From Ostreococcus lucimarinus CCE9901 (Eukaryota > Chlorophyta > Mamiellophyceae > Mamiellales > Bathycoccaceae), in contig NC_009358.1 of the NCBI RefSeq assembly GCF_000092065.1, positions 248,001-312,000 of the forward strand: a DNA stretch of 64,000 nucleotides, given 5' to 3'. Below are positions 1 to 8,080 of this stretch, one piece after another. Below the pieces are notes generated by a model that worked only from the letters and a program-made list of their open reading frames with translations, did no database searches and was not told where the DNA came from. A program made the translations under genes and the position numbers. Position 1 is the first letter of the stretch, and every line of letters starts with the position of its first letter.

Positions 1-1
1 A

Positions 2-490
2 AAAATTGAAAAGTGGCAGGAGCCGCCTCCCGCGCGAACGGCGAAACCTTTACCCGCGCCTGGAGTCGAGCAAAAGAAACGCCGAGGCGGTCGCCGCGCG
101 AGAGCGCTCAAGGAAAGATACGGTCTCACGGACATGCGCAAGGCGGCGAATCGCGTGAATTTCAACGAAGTCGAAGAAGAGGTGGGATACGATGGCGAAG
201 GTCTCGGCACGCTGGGTTCCGCCGCGGGCTCCGCCGCCGTCGCCGGCAGAATGCGACTCGCCGCGAAGGCGGCCAAGCTCATCAAGACGGATAACAAGGG
301 CGGAAAATCCACGTTTGCTAGCACGGCTGGGACGTCCGGGATGGCATCTAGCCTGGCTTTCACGCCGGTCCAAGGAATTGAACTCGTAAATCCGAACAGA
401 ACGGCATCGGATGGTCCAGTCTCTGGCACCGACAGCGTCTTCTCCGAGCGCCGCGGCTTTTCAAACGTCGCGCGACAGCTCAAGCGATAA
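2..490 (+). CDS. PRP31: Pre-mRNA processing factor PRP31, C-terminal part (5' end outside window)
   Basis: The frame is open from base 2 to the TAA at 488-490 and encodes the last ~162 residues. It opens with KIEKWQEPPP, then a PLPAPG...KKRRGGRR basic stretch, then LTDMRKAANRVNF. This is the typical order of the PRP31 C-terminal domain downstream of the NOSIC/Nop domain. It ends with SSLAFTPVQGIELVNP, also characteristic. PRP31 is a U4/U6 di-snRNP protein that binds the 15.5K-U4 RNP and is needed to form the U4/U6.U5 tri-snRNP in the nucleus. The apparent ATG at 134 is internal, because homology runs upstream of it. The Nop domain itself lies outside the window. Family assignment is confident; completeness of the gene cannot be judged. 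Confidence 0.93.
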   Translation, partial: KIEKWQEPPPARTAKPLPAPGVEQKKRRGGRRARALKERYGLTDMRKAANRVNFNEVEEEVGYDGEGLGTLGSAAGSAAVAGRMRLAAKAAKLIKTDNKGGKSTFASTAGTSGMASSLAFTPVQGIELVNPNRTASDGPVSGTDSVFSERRGFSNVARQLKR

Positions 491-556
491 CGAACGCACA
501 GAGGATTACGCCTAGAGAATTGATGAATACAAAAATACAAATTCTAGTCGTCGGAT

Positions 557-627
557 GCGCCTGATATGATATCGGCGTCGTCGCAGAGCTCGCGCTCCCG
601 GCGCGACGACGCGTCACGGCTCGGCGC
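557..627 (-). promoter_or_regulatory. Candidate SECIS element (CC-type) in the 3' UTR of selenoprotein M
   Basis: On the minus strand, about 47 bases after the stop codon, the sequence can fold as a eukaryotic SECIS. A lower helix gcgcc (627-623) pairs with ggcgc (561-557). After an internal loop comes TGAC at 616-613, then a perfect 10-bp helix: 612-603 pairs with 584-575. The apical loop has CC at 601-600, 12 bases after TGA. The strand returns to GA at 573-572, completing the TGA/GA core. Known SECIS elements usually carry AA in the loop; a CC variant has been described for SelM. The fold was made by eye without energy calculation. Confidence 0.7.
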
Positions 628-662
628 GTTCCGCGCGACTCGTTTCCATCCCCGCGTCGCGG

Positions 663-1085
663 TTAAAGCTCCACGCGCGCGGTTTCCCTCTCCTGCCCCG
701 GTCTATAAAAGCCTCGCTCGTTCAAATACGTCTCCACGCGCTCCACCGTCCACTCGCTCGTCAGTTTCGCCGTCTCCACGTTGTTCCCGCGTTCGTCTTG
801 CATGTGCAGCGACGGCGGGTGTCCCGGCGTCCACGTCACGCCCACGCGTTCGCCGTACCCCCCGACCTCGACGACTTCCTTCAGGAACGTCTTGATCTCC
901 GGGAGGCGGTTCAATTTTCATCCCGGGCACGATTGGAATTGCGCCCGCGCGAACGCGCCTTCGCCCGCGGTCCCGCGCGCGACGCGCGCGAGCGCGACGC
1001 ACGCGGCGACGACGCGCGCGGCGACGACGCGACGCGCGGGACGACGACGCGTCGTCGTTCGCGTCGTCGTCGCCGTCGACGTCAT
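663..1085 (-). CDS. SELENOM: Selenoprotein M (in-frame TGA = selenocysteine)
   Basis: Reading from the ATG at 1085 gives 140 residues if the TGA at 920-918 is decoded as selenocysteine (residue 56). The motif is SCPGU-KLNRLPEIK, a CxxU redox site. It is followed by a thioredoxin-like half (TFLKEVVEVGG..., TWTPGHPPSLHMQDERGN) and RGFYR near the end, the SelM/Sep15 family pattern. Upstream of the TGA lies an Arg-rich N-terminus with a hydrophobic VVAARVVAACVALA stretch, suiting an ER signal peptide. The C-terminus is RVEL, possibly an ER-retention variant. The true stop is TAA at 665-663. A standard gene finder would end at 918 or start at a non-ATG codon downstream. SelM is an ER thiol-disulfide oxidoreductase. 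The gene is divergent from its upstream neighbour, with 116 bases between the ATGs. Confidence 0.85.
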
Positions 1086-1201
1086 CGCCGAACGCGCGAC
1101 GCGCGATGTCGCATCGTCGCGACGTCGACGTCCCGCAGACGCTCGAGCGCGCGTTATCCGCATCGGCGTCGCGGCATCGCGCGACGCGGACGCGAGGTGC
1201 G

Positions 1202-1232
1202 ATGATGCGCGCGACGACGACGACGACGACAG

Positions 1233-1265
<33 letters not shown>

Positions 1266-1573
1266 CGAAGACGCGCGCGACCACGCGCGCGACGCGACGC
1301 GCGCACGTCGCGCGCGCGAACGCATCGCCCGACGGGGACGCAACCAAAGCCGCGTGCGCGGGGTCGTGCGACTCGTGCGGGCTGGCGAAGGAGAAGATGC
1401 AGTGCGATGGGAGCGGGCGAATCCAGGGCGGGATGGGGGCGATCCCGCTGTTCGCGTGGTGGCCGATCAAGGCGTACAGACCGTGCCCGGGATTGATCGA
1501 TAACGGGGGGGTGTACACGCGAAAAGGCCAAGACGTGAACGCGATTTTGTGGGGGGAATCGGGGAAGGATTAA
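1202..1573 (+). CDS. Plastid-targeted CxxC (DnaJ-type Cys-rich-like) protein, function unknown
   Basis: The frame encodes 123 residues from ATG 1202. An earlier in-frame ATG exists at 1106, but 1202 gives a compact transit-like leader. The N-terminal ~45 residues are Thr/Ala/Arg rich with almost no acidic residues, including long Thr runs from an ACG repeat, which suits a plastid transit peptide. The mature part has CAGSCDSCGLAKEKMQCDGSGR, resembling one arm of a DnaJ Cys-rich zinc site. A conserved-looking segment rich in Trp, Pro and Gly follows: WWPIKAYRPCPG, then GGVYTRKGQD. I have the impression of a green-lineage conserved family but cannot name it. The gene is divergent from SelM and convergent with the SLC22-like gene, ending about 75 bases from it. 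Confidence 0.7.
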
Positions 1574-1649
1574 TCGTGTTTTGCCTAGGGAACTATCGTG
1601 TTACAACAACAACAACATCGACAAGATATATCGCTAATGTATCGCTAAT

Positions 1650-3341
1650 TTAAAGCTGCGCGTTTTCGTCGTCTCCGATCGCTGCGGAGTCGACGTCGCC
1701 TTGTTCCACGAGACGCGCGAAGCCGACGTCTCGCGCGCCGGCGCGACCGGCGCCGCCCATGTTTTGTCGAGCCGCACCCGCCAATGATTCCTCTATCACG
1801 ATCCCTTGAGTCTCGGGTAATGTAAGCGTTGTTAAGCACGCTGATGCGGCGACGAGACCGAGAACGACGGGAGGAATCGCCGCACTGATAGTTTGCGCGA
1901 GAATAATCCCAGGCGCGATGATACCGCCGACGCGAGCGGCGAGCGAACACGTTCCCAGGCAAGCCGATCGTACGATGGTGGGAAACAACTCAGTGGTGTA
2001 CAAGTAAATCATGTTGAACGATCCAGCGATTCCGAACCGCCCAATCATCGACACGAAAACCTGAGACGAACCGCTAAACATCGAGCTCGAGAAAACACCC
2101 ACGGCGGCGGTCCCCATAAGCACGAGCAGCGTCATTCTTCGTCCGAGTCTGTCGACGTATATTTGCGCAAAAACGTGCGAAGGAAACTCAACGATGCCAC
2201 TGATGAACGTGTTCATGTATACCGACCCACTCAAAGCATCAACGTTGAGTGATAACCCGTAATACACCATACTCGTGACGCAGAAAATGTACGCCATGGC
2301 GACGAGTCGCTGTCGCAACACCGGATACGGGAGCACCGCGGTGACGTTCAAACCTTTCACCACGCGAGTTTGCTTCAGCGGCGGCAGTCGACCAGTAAAT
2401 TTCGGGTTCCCTCTTGCGAGGTGAGTCATCACTTCGTGTGCCTTGTCAGCCTTCCCAGTTGCCAAATACCAACGAGGAGACTCCCACAGAAATTTGGACG
2501 ATAGCGCGACGTACGCCAATCCGCTGAGTCCACAAAATGTGGAAAAATTCCTCCACTTTGGCATCGTATACGCCACCGGGGCCATCAGCGCGATCCCTCC
2601 GGACCAAAAGTATTGCGTTGAGATCCCAAGGACGGCTCGCCACTTTATTCCGAGCACCTCAGTGCACAGGACGTAGCTCGCCACGCCGAGCCCGCCGCAA
2701 CCGAATCCACGCAGCATCGTGCACCAAAAGTACGTCCAGTAACCACCCGCCATCGCCCCGAGCATAGCGCCCGCGCTCGCCAACGCGGTGGAGACGTATA
2801 GGCCGAATATGCGCCCTTTGCTATCGGCGATCTGGCCCAAAATTCCAGCCCCCATCAAGAAACCGACAAAGAAAATAGAATTCGCGAGTTGCACCTTGTA
2901 CTCGTGCGCGCACACCAAGTCCCACTCCGATACGATTGAACTCTTCGCGTCTACCCACGTCCAGAGCTCTCTGTCCATGGCGCATATATTTAATAATTTT
3001 CCACTGTCCCCGTCCAAGCATCCGTTCTCCGTCGCGCACTTCCAATCAACCTCGCGCGCCGTGAACACCGACGTCAGCGTGAGAAACGCCGCCGGGAGCC
3101 ACGCGACGGAGCTCAGCGCGAACTGCGCGAGCTGCGTGTGATTCGCCTGTCCGATGCGTTCGTCGAACAATTCATCAATCGTGCGTTCGTTTCCCTCGTC
3201 ACCGCAACCACCGTCGTCGTCGTTCGCGAGCGTCGTCCCCGCGCCCTCGTCGTCGCGTCCTCGTCGTCGCTCCGCCGCGTCCGCGTCCCACGTCGCCGCG
3301 ACGTCGAGCTCGACGTCGACGTCGTCGACGCTCGCGCGCAT
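1650..3341 (-). CDS. MFS transporter, SLC22 (organic cation/anion transporter)-like
   Basis: The product has 563 residues. ATG 3341 is the first in-frame ATG and starts MRASVDD; the open frame upstream has no ATG. An acidic N-terminus of ~75 residues ends in TIDELFDERIG. TM1 follows, then a long Cys-containing loop (CATENGCLDGD...NICAMDRELWTW) typical of the SLC22 extracellular loop between TM1 and TM2. A run of about eleven further hydrophobic segments contains the signature patterns ADSKGR, WESPRWYLATGK and DRLGRR, and ends in LPETQG. The family moves organic ions across membranes by facilitated diffusion or exchange; the substrate cannot be predicted. The divergent promoter is shared with SOD2. 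Confidence 0.88.
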   Translation of the reverse strand: MRASVDDVDVELDVAATWDADAAERRRGRDDEGAGTTLANDDDGGCGDEGNERTIDELFDERIGQANHTQLAQFALSSVAWLPAAFLTLTSVFTAREVDWKCATENGCLDGDSGKLLNICAMDRELWTWVDAKSSIVSEWDLVCAHEYKVQLANSIFFVGFLMGAGILGQIADSKGRIFGLYVSTALASAGAMLGAMAGGYWTYFWCTMLRGFGCGGLGVASYVLCTEVLGIKWRAVLGISTQYFWSGGIALMAPVAYTMPKWRNFSTFCGLSGLAYVALSSKFLWESPRWYLATGKADKAHEVMTHLARGNPKFTGRLPPLKQTRVVKGLNVTAVLPYPVLRQRLVAMAYIFCVTSMVYYGLSLNVDALSGSVYMNTFISGIVEFPSHVFAQIYVDRLGRRMTLLVLMGTAAVGVFSSSMFSGSSQVFVSMIGRFGIAGSFNMIYLYTTELFPTIVRSACLGTCSLAARVGGIIAPGIILAQTISAAIPPVVLGLVAASACLTTLTLPETQGIVIEESLAGAARQNMGGAGRAGARDVGFARLVEQGDVDSAAIGDDENAQL

Positions 3342-3452
3342 CGTCGTCGTCGTCGTCGTCGTTCGCGTTATCGAGACGACGCGCGAATCGGGTCCCGGCA
3401 CGGCGACGCGACGCGTCGCGCGTTGACGCGCGCCGAGAAGATTTGATTGATG

Positions 3453-3479
3453 GATTTCGATTTCGATTTCGATTTCGAT
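3453..3479. repeat. Hexanucleotide tandem repeat (gatttc)4.5
   Basis: Four and a half perfect copies of gatttc lie in the shared upstream region between the SLC22-like gene and SOD2. The stretch is AT-richer than its surroundings. No coding role is visible. Confidence 0.9.
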
Positions 3480-3597
3480 GTCCGCCGTAACCGTCGCGAC
3501 CGCTGTGGGGGTAAAAGTAAAAAAGCGCGCGACGGCCCGATGACGCGACTTTTTACCGCACTCGACGACGGACGACGGACGACGACGGACGACGACG

Positions 3598-4364
3598 ATG
3601 TTGAGTCGAGCGGTGACGACGAGCGCGCGACGATGCCGCGCGTTGGCGTCGTCGCGCGCACCGACGCGCGCGTTCGTGAGCGCCAAGCTTCCCGATTTGG
3701 ACTACGACTTCAGCGCGCTCGAGCCGGTGATTTGCGCAGAGATCATGGAGATTCATCACCAAAAGCACCACAATACCTACGTCACGAACTTTAACATCGC
3801 GCAAGAGAAGTACGCGGAAGCGGAAGCGAAGGGTGATTACGCGGGGATGATCGCGATGCAGCCGGCGATCAAATTCAACGGCGGCGGACACGTGAACCAC
3901 GCGCTGTTCTGGAAGTGCCTGACGCCGCCGAAGGACTACGCGCTTCCCGAGGGCGAACTGCTGAAGATGATCGAGCGCGACTTTGGATCGTTAAACGCGA
4001 TGCAAGATAAATTTACGGCAGCCACAGTGGCCGTGCAAGGCTCTGGTTGGGGCTGGTTGGGCTACGACAAGGCGAACAAGAAGCTCGCCGTGACGACGAC
4101 GGCAAACCAAGACGTCTGCTTGAGCACGGGACTGACCCCGATCCTCGGTGTCGATACCTGGGAGCACGCTTACTATTTACAGTACAAGAATCTTCGCCCG
4201 GATTACGTCAAAAACCTGTGGAAGATCATCAACTGGAAGGTATGGGACATCGGCGAATCGAGGCGAACACACCAGGGCGCCGCGAAGCCGTAGACTGACG
4301 AAATCGCGACAACTTTTCTCATCCCTCGCAGAATGTCGGTGAAAACCTTAAGAGCGCAATGTAA
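3598..4364 (+). CDS. SOD2: Mitochondrial-type Mn superoxide dismutase, two exons
   Basis: Exons are 3598-4239 and 4332-4364 (224 residues). The product converts superoxide to oxygen and peroxide. The N-terminal ~28 residues are Arg/Ser/Ala rich, like a mitochondrial presequence. Metal ligands are visible at His53 (EIHHQKHHNTYV), His101 (GHVNHALFW), Asp186 and His190 (VDTWEHAYY). Gln171 in TTANQD is the position usually used by the Mn-specific enzyme. Reading through 4239 gives a non-family tail ending at 4293. Instead, GT at 4240 and AG at 4331, with a gactgac branch-like motif near 4291, join INWK to NVGENLKSAM-stop, which matches how family members end. The 92-base intron has phase 0. Confidence 0.93.
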
Positions 4365-4497
4365 ACAAACTTAACAAAACATTTCCTCATAAATTACTCT
4401 TCTTTCATTATTATTGGCTTGCTTGTGCATCAATCAGGCTACGAGATACAGAGCGCGCTGATAAAATCTGTGTTGCTATGCTATGCGCGCCTCGACC

Positions 4498-4998
4498 TCA
4501 GTCCATGCGTTGCTCTTCCTCATCCGTGCTGACGTCCTCGGCAGCTTCTTCATCGATTTCTTCCAACTCGATGTCTTGTTCGCCCTCGGCTTCCATGATC
4601 ACCTTCACGCACTCTTCCCGCTCGTTGTGCATCGCTTCGTCCAGCGGCGTTCTGCCGGCTTGATTGCAAACGCTCGCGCTCCCTCCTTTGTCCAGGAGCA
4701 GTTGCACGATATTGGCGTGACCGTTCAGACACGCCCAGTGCATGGCCGTGCTACCCTGATCGTTCGTCTTGTTCACGTCCGCGCCGTACTCGAGAAAGAG
4801 CGATACAATTTCCACATGCCCATTCGCGGCGGCGAACAAAAGTCCGTCGTACGCGTCCGCGAGCGCGCCTTGGTCCAAGTACGCCCGACACTCGTCGAAC
4901 TCACCGTAACGCGCCGCATCGGCCAACGCCTCGCTCAATTCTTCCGCCGTCGACATCGGAAACGCGCGCGCCGGCGAATGCGAAAGCGCAGTTTCCAT
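4498..4998 (-). CDS. Small ankyrin-repeat protein (YAR1-like)
   Basis: The product has 166 residues from ATG 4998 (METALSH...), the first ATG in this frame; a second at 4956 (MSTAEEL) is equally possible. At least three ankyrin repeats are visible: DGLLFAAANGHVEIVSLFLEYGADVN, GSTAMHWACLNGHANIVQLLLDKGGSAS and GRTPLDEAMHNEREECVKVIMEA, preceded by a degenerate repeat (ALADAARYGEFDECRAYL). A highly acidic C-terminal tail of ~27 residues follows. This layout resembles yeast Yar1, an ankyrin chaperone for ribosomal protein uS3, but the match is architectural only. The gene is convergent with SOD2 and divergent from RFT1. Confidence 0.75.
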   Translation of the reverse strand: METALSHSPARAFPMSTAEELSEALADAARYGEFDECRAYLDQGALADAYDGLLFAAANGHVEIVSLFLEYGADVNKTNDQGSTAMHWACLNGHANIVQLLLDKGGSASVCNQAGRTPLDEAMHNEREECVKVIMEAEGEQDIELEEIDEEAAEDVSTDEEEQRMD

Positions 4999-5072
4999 CG
5001 CCGCCGACGCGAACTCCCGTGTGGCGCCAATCTCGCAGGTCTTCGCAGAGTCGTTATTCACCAGCGTCCACG

Positions 5073-7333
5073 ATGAGCGCCTCGGCGCGCGTCGGGCGAT
5101 CGACGCGCGCGATGGAGACGAAATCAAAGCCAAACTTCATCGTCGGCTTCGCGTATTTACTCGGTGCGTCACGACGACGACGGCTGCGAGAACCGTCGCG
5201 CGCGATGCGCGTCAAACGACACCAACGACATCGTACGCGCTCGACGCGACTCGCGTCGCGACTCGACTGACGACGAGGTTTTCATCGCGAAGCGACGCAA
5301 CTCACGTCGAAACTTTTACCGTTCTTCATCAACACCCTGGTGGCCCGCCGACTCACGCCGGAGGAGTTCGGCGTTCCAACCGTGCACTTTTATCTGCTGT
5401 CCACGGCGATTCTCACCACCCGCGAAGGCTTTCGTCGAGCACTGATGAGAGATTCCGTGAAGGACGCCTCGCTCGGGTACGCCTGGCTCGTACTTCCGAT
5501 CGGTGGCTTTCTTTCCATCGTCATTCCTCTGGGCGTGATTTGGTCGCAAAACATATCCACCCGCGAACCGTACGGCTTGGCGCTACTCTACTACGGCGCC
5601 GCAGCGTTCATCGAACTGTGCGCGGAGCCATATTACATTCGAGCGATGCGAATGTCGGCGTTCAAGCTGAGACTATTCGCAGAAACCACGTCCACGGTCC
5701 TTAGAAGTGTCTTGACGTACGCGCTGGTTTCAGCGAACCAAAACAACGTCGTCATGGCGTTTGCGTACTCGCAGGTGAGAGTTAATTTTATTTCACGCGG
5801 GAATTAAATCACACCGCATCGTACCGCGACTGACGAGAATTTCGTGGTGCAGTTGCTGTACGCCATATCAATGGCGGTGATATACGTATGTGCTACGACG
5901 AAAGCGCCGGAGAAGTCGATGTTGAGAGATGGTGCAACAGTGCAATTAATTGGTATTTTTTCTCTTCAGGTGAGTGATTTCTCGTGCACAAAACGCGTCT
6001 CGACTCACGATCACACATACGCAGGCTGTGTGGAAGCTCGTTTTGGCGGAAGGAGAAAAGGCTGCTCTTATAGCCGTCGCCGCTGCGGATGAAGTCGGCG
6101 TCTACGGCCTCGTGGCTTCCCTCGGGTGAGTTGGAACTATTTCGATAATTAATTAATTGTCGACTAAATATTTTGAAACAGCGCGGCATTCGCACGATTG
6201 GTGCTACAACCTTTTGAAGAGGCGGCGTTTGTTATTTTCACGCGCAGTGTCTCTTCGAAGTCGCAATCATCGAAGGAAAAGGAAGTCTTCAATGCATTAT
6301 TACGCGTAGCAATTATTTTCGGGAGCACGGCGGTGAGTGTGTGATCTTACGCGAGCCTGTCGTCTTTGAACGAGCGGAACTGACTCACTTACGCTAACAG
6401 GCATTCATGGGACCTCATTTCTCGTGGTTAGCGCTGAGGTGAGTCGCTTTGGCGTCAGCTTTTGAGGTGTTGTATTTAATTATTTCGGTTCGTCGACAGA
6501 ATTTTATATGGTGAACGGTGGGCAAACCAGCATTTCGCGTCTGAAACGCTCGGTTTCTACGCCATTTTGATTCTACCACTTGCGGTAAGTATTGCGTCGC
6601 GCGTGCTACGGTGGCAATTGGTTTCTCAACGCGCATGCGTGGGAATTAATTATTTATGCGTTCTCGTGGGCGTGAATTATTTCATTAACTCTGACTTGTC
6701 GCTGCTTCGCAGGTGAACGGTATCACGGAGGCTTTCGCCCACGCGGTGATGGTAAGTGATCATTTATAGCATTTCATTGCGTTTGACTGATTTACGACCG
6801 TTACACAGTCCTCGTCCGAATTAAGCTCGTCTAATATTTGGCTTCTCGTGTGTTCTTTCGTCAATGTGGTACGTGCTCACTCTTTGCTACGGCTAGCCAT
6901 CCGACTAATTTGATGAATTAGGGCGGTACTTTGATGCTTCAGCGTAGACTTGGGCCAGTTGCCTTGCTCGTGGCGAACGCTTTGAGCATGATCGTCCGAA
7001 TCACGTTCACGAGCTCGTATATACGCAAGCGCTTTGCGAGCCAAAAGGCAAATGCACGCTTGAAGTTCCTCTCAAAAACATATCTTTCGGTACGTATGAT
7101 GCGGCGCGAACCACTCAATCTATAACACTGAACCACTTTACGCGCAGGCCTTGGTCATTTTCTCGATCGTTGCCAGGCTCTCGGACCAGGCGTTACGTCG
7201 TGACCCGAGCGCCCTCGGTTTACTAGCGCACACTGGGTGCGGGGCGATAATACTCGCCATTCTCCTCGTCACGCTCTACTTTTACGAGCGCGATGCGTTC
7301 TTGTACTTATCGAGACATGATAAAAGCGATTAG
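5073..7333 (+). CDS. RFT1: RFT1 family ER membrane protein (Man5GlcNAc2-PP-dolichol translocation), 11 exons
   Basis: Exons: 5073-5163, 5293-5774, 5853-5969, 6025-6125, 6182-6332, 6401-6438, 6500-6584, 6713-6751, 6809-6868, 6922-7089, 7148-7333. They total 1518 bases, giving 505 residues with every phase consistent and all introns GT-AG (52-129 bases). The joined product has about twelve hydrophobic segments and the RFT1 hallmarks: ATQLTSKLLPFFINT, TREGFRRA near the N-terminus, EGEKAAL, LVLQPFEE and VNGITEAFAHAVM. RFT1 proteins sit in the ER membrane and are required genetically for lipid-linked oligosaccharide assembly in N-glycosylation; a direct flippase role is debated. The introns are AT-richer than the exons. 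This is by far the most interrupted gene in the window. Confidence 0.92.
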
Positions 7334-7600
7334 CGCCTTCTCATGTCTTCAAACGTAGCGCATTGTGAAATTCATCGTTTTCACACTGCACGAGCCTTGA
7401 ACGATTTCTGACGAAGCCCCAGCCCAGCGCATCTCTGTCTGACCTAGATCACTGCTTCGCCGCAGTCTGTGACGCTACGCCGCCGGCGAAGACGCGCGTG
7501 AGCGCGTATTTGGTTTAATACGTACACGTAGACGCAAAGCGCAACGCTTTCGCGCCTCTTAGTGCAACCCACGCGCGGCGATCGACTTGAGAACGACGCC
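7334..7600. other. Intergenic, RFT1 to complex I subunit gene
   Basis: This 267-base gap between two same-strand genes shows no convincing reading frame, RNA gene or repeat. It presumably holds the 3' end signals of RFT1 and the promoter of the next gene. Confidence 0.6.
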
Positions 7601-7915
7601 ATGAACTTTGCCCGTCGTGCCGTTTGCACGGCTGTACGAGGTGCGCAGCGCACGTCGGTGCGCTCTTACGGTGCGGGTCCACCGGGAGGATACTTCGCGG
7701 AGGGTACGCAAACGGGCCGGAACGGTTACCTGTTCGGCGAAACTCCGCCGGCACCGGGCAAGCGGAGAGTTTGGGAAGACTGGGAGGCGCCGTGGTACGG
7801 TGCACTCACCCTCGCCACCGCCATTCTCTGCGTTGGTCTCCAAGCCAAGCCTGACACGAGGATGACGTCTTGGGCTAGGGAGGAAGCCGCGCGCCGGTTG
7901 GAAGCGGAAAAGTAG
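7601..7915 (+). CDS. Mitochondrial complex I subunit, NDUFB11/ESSS-like
   Basis: The product has 104 residues from ATG 7601. It starts with an Arg/Ala/Ser mitochondrial presequence (MNFARRAVCTAVRG...RSYGAGPPGG). GYLFGETPPAPGKRRVWEDWEAPW comes next, then one transmembrane helix (YGALTLATAILCVGLQ). The end is KPDTRMTSWAREEAARRLE, resembling the PDYRMKEWAR-type segment after the single TM of NDUFB11 (ESSS). The family is an accessory subunit of the membrane arm of NADH:ubiquinone oxidoreductase. The assignment rests on size, single TM and tail motif; another small single-TM complex I subunit cannot be excluded. Confidence 0.65.
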   Translation: MNFARRAVCTAVRGAQRTSVRSYGAGPPGGYFAEGTQTGRNGYLFGETPPAPGKRRVWEDWEAPWYGALTLATAILCVGLQAKPDTRMTSWAREEAARRLEAEK

Positions 7916-8080
7916 AGTCGCTTTCGCGCGCAAAACTTAGTCGAGTAGCCAAGCGTTCGGCATTGACAACCCAACGCGTTGTAAATTGTTTTGTAGAGCT
8001 TCAATCGAGTCGTCTTCCGGTCTTTTTGGCCATGCTGCTATGTGATTTTGCAAATCGCTAATCGTTGTCTAGTAAAATAC

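Noticed and set aside
703-1518. Long minus-strand frame of 271 codons across the SelM/Cys-rich gene region, and a 240-codon plus-strand frame beside it
   Set aside because: Sequence is mostly Arg/Ala/Val/Asp from gcgcgacg repeats, lacks family resemblance, and overlaps two better genes. GC-rich DNA rarely has stops, so long shadow frames are expected.
4047-4342. Alternative-frame ORFs over the end of SOD2
   Set aside because: They overlap the conserved SOD2 exon in other frames and have no resemblance to known proteins.
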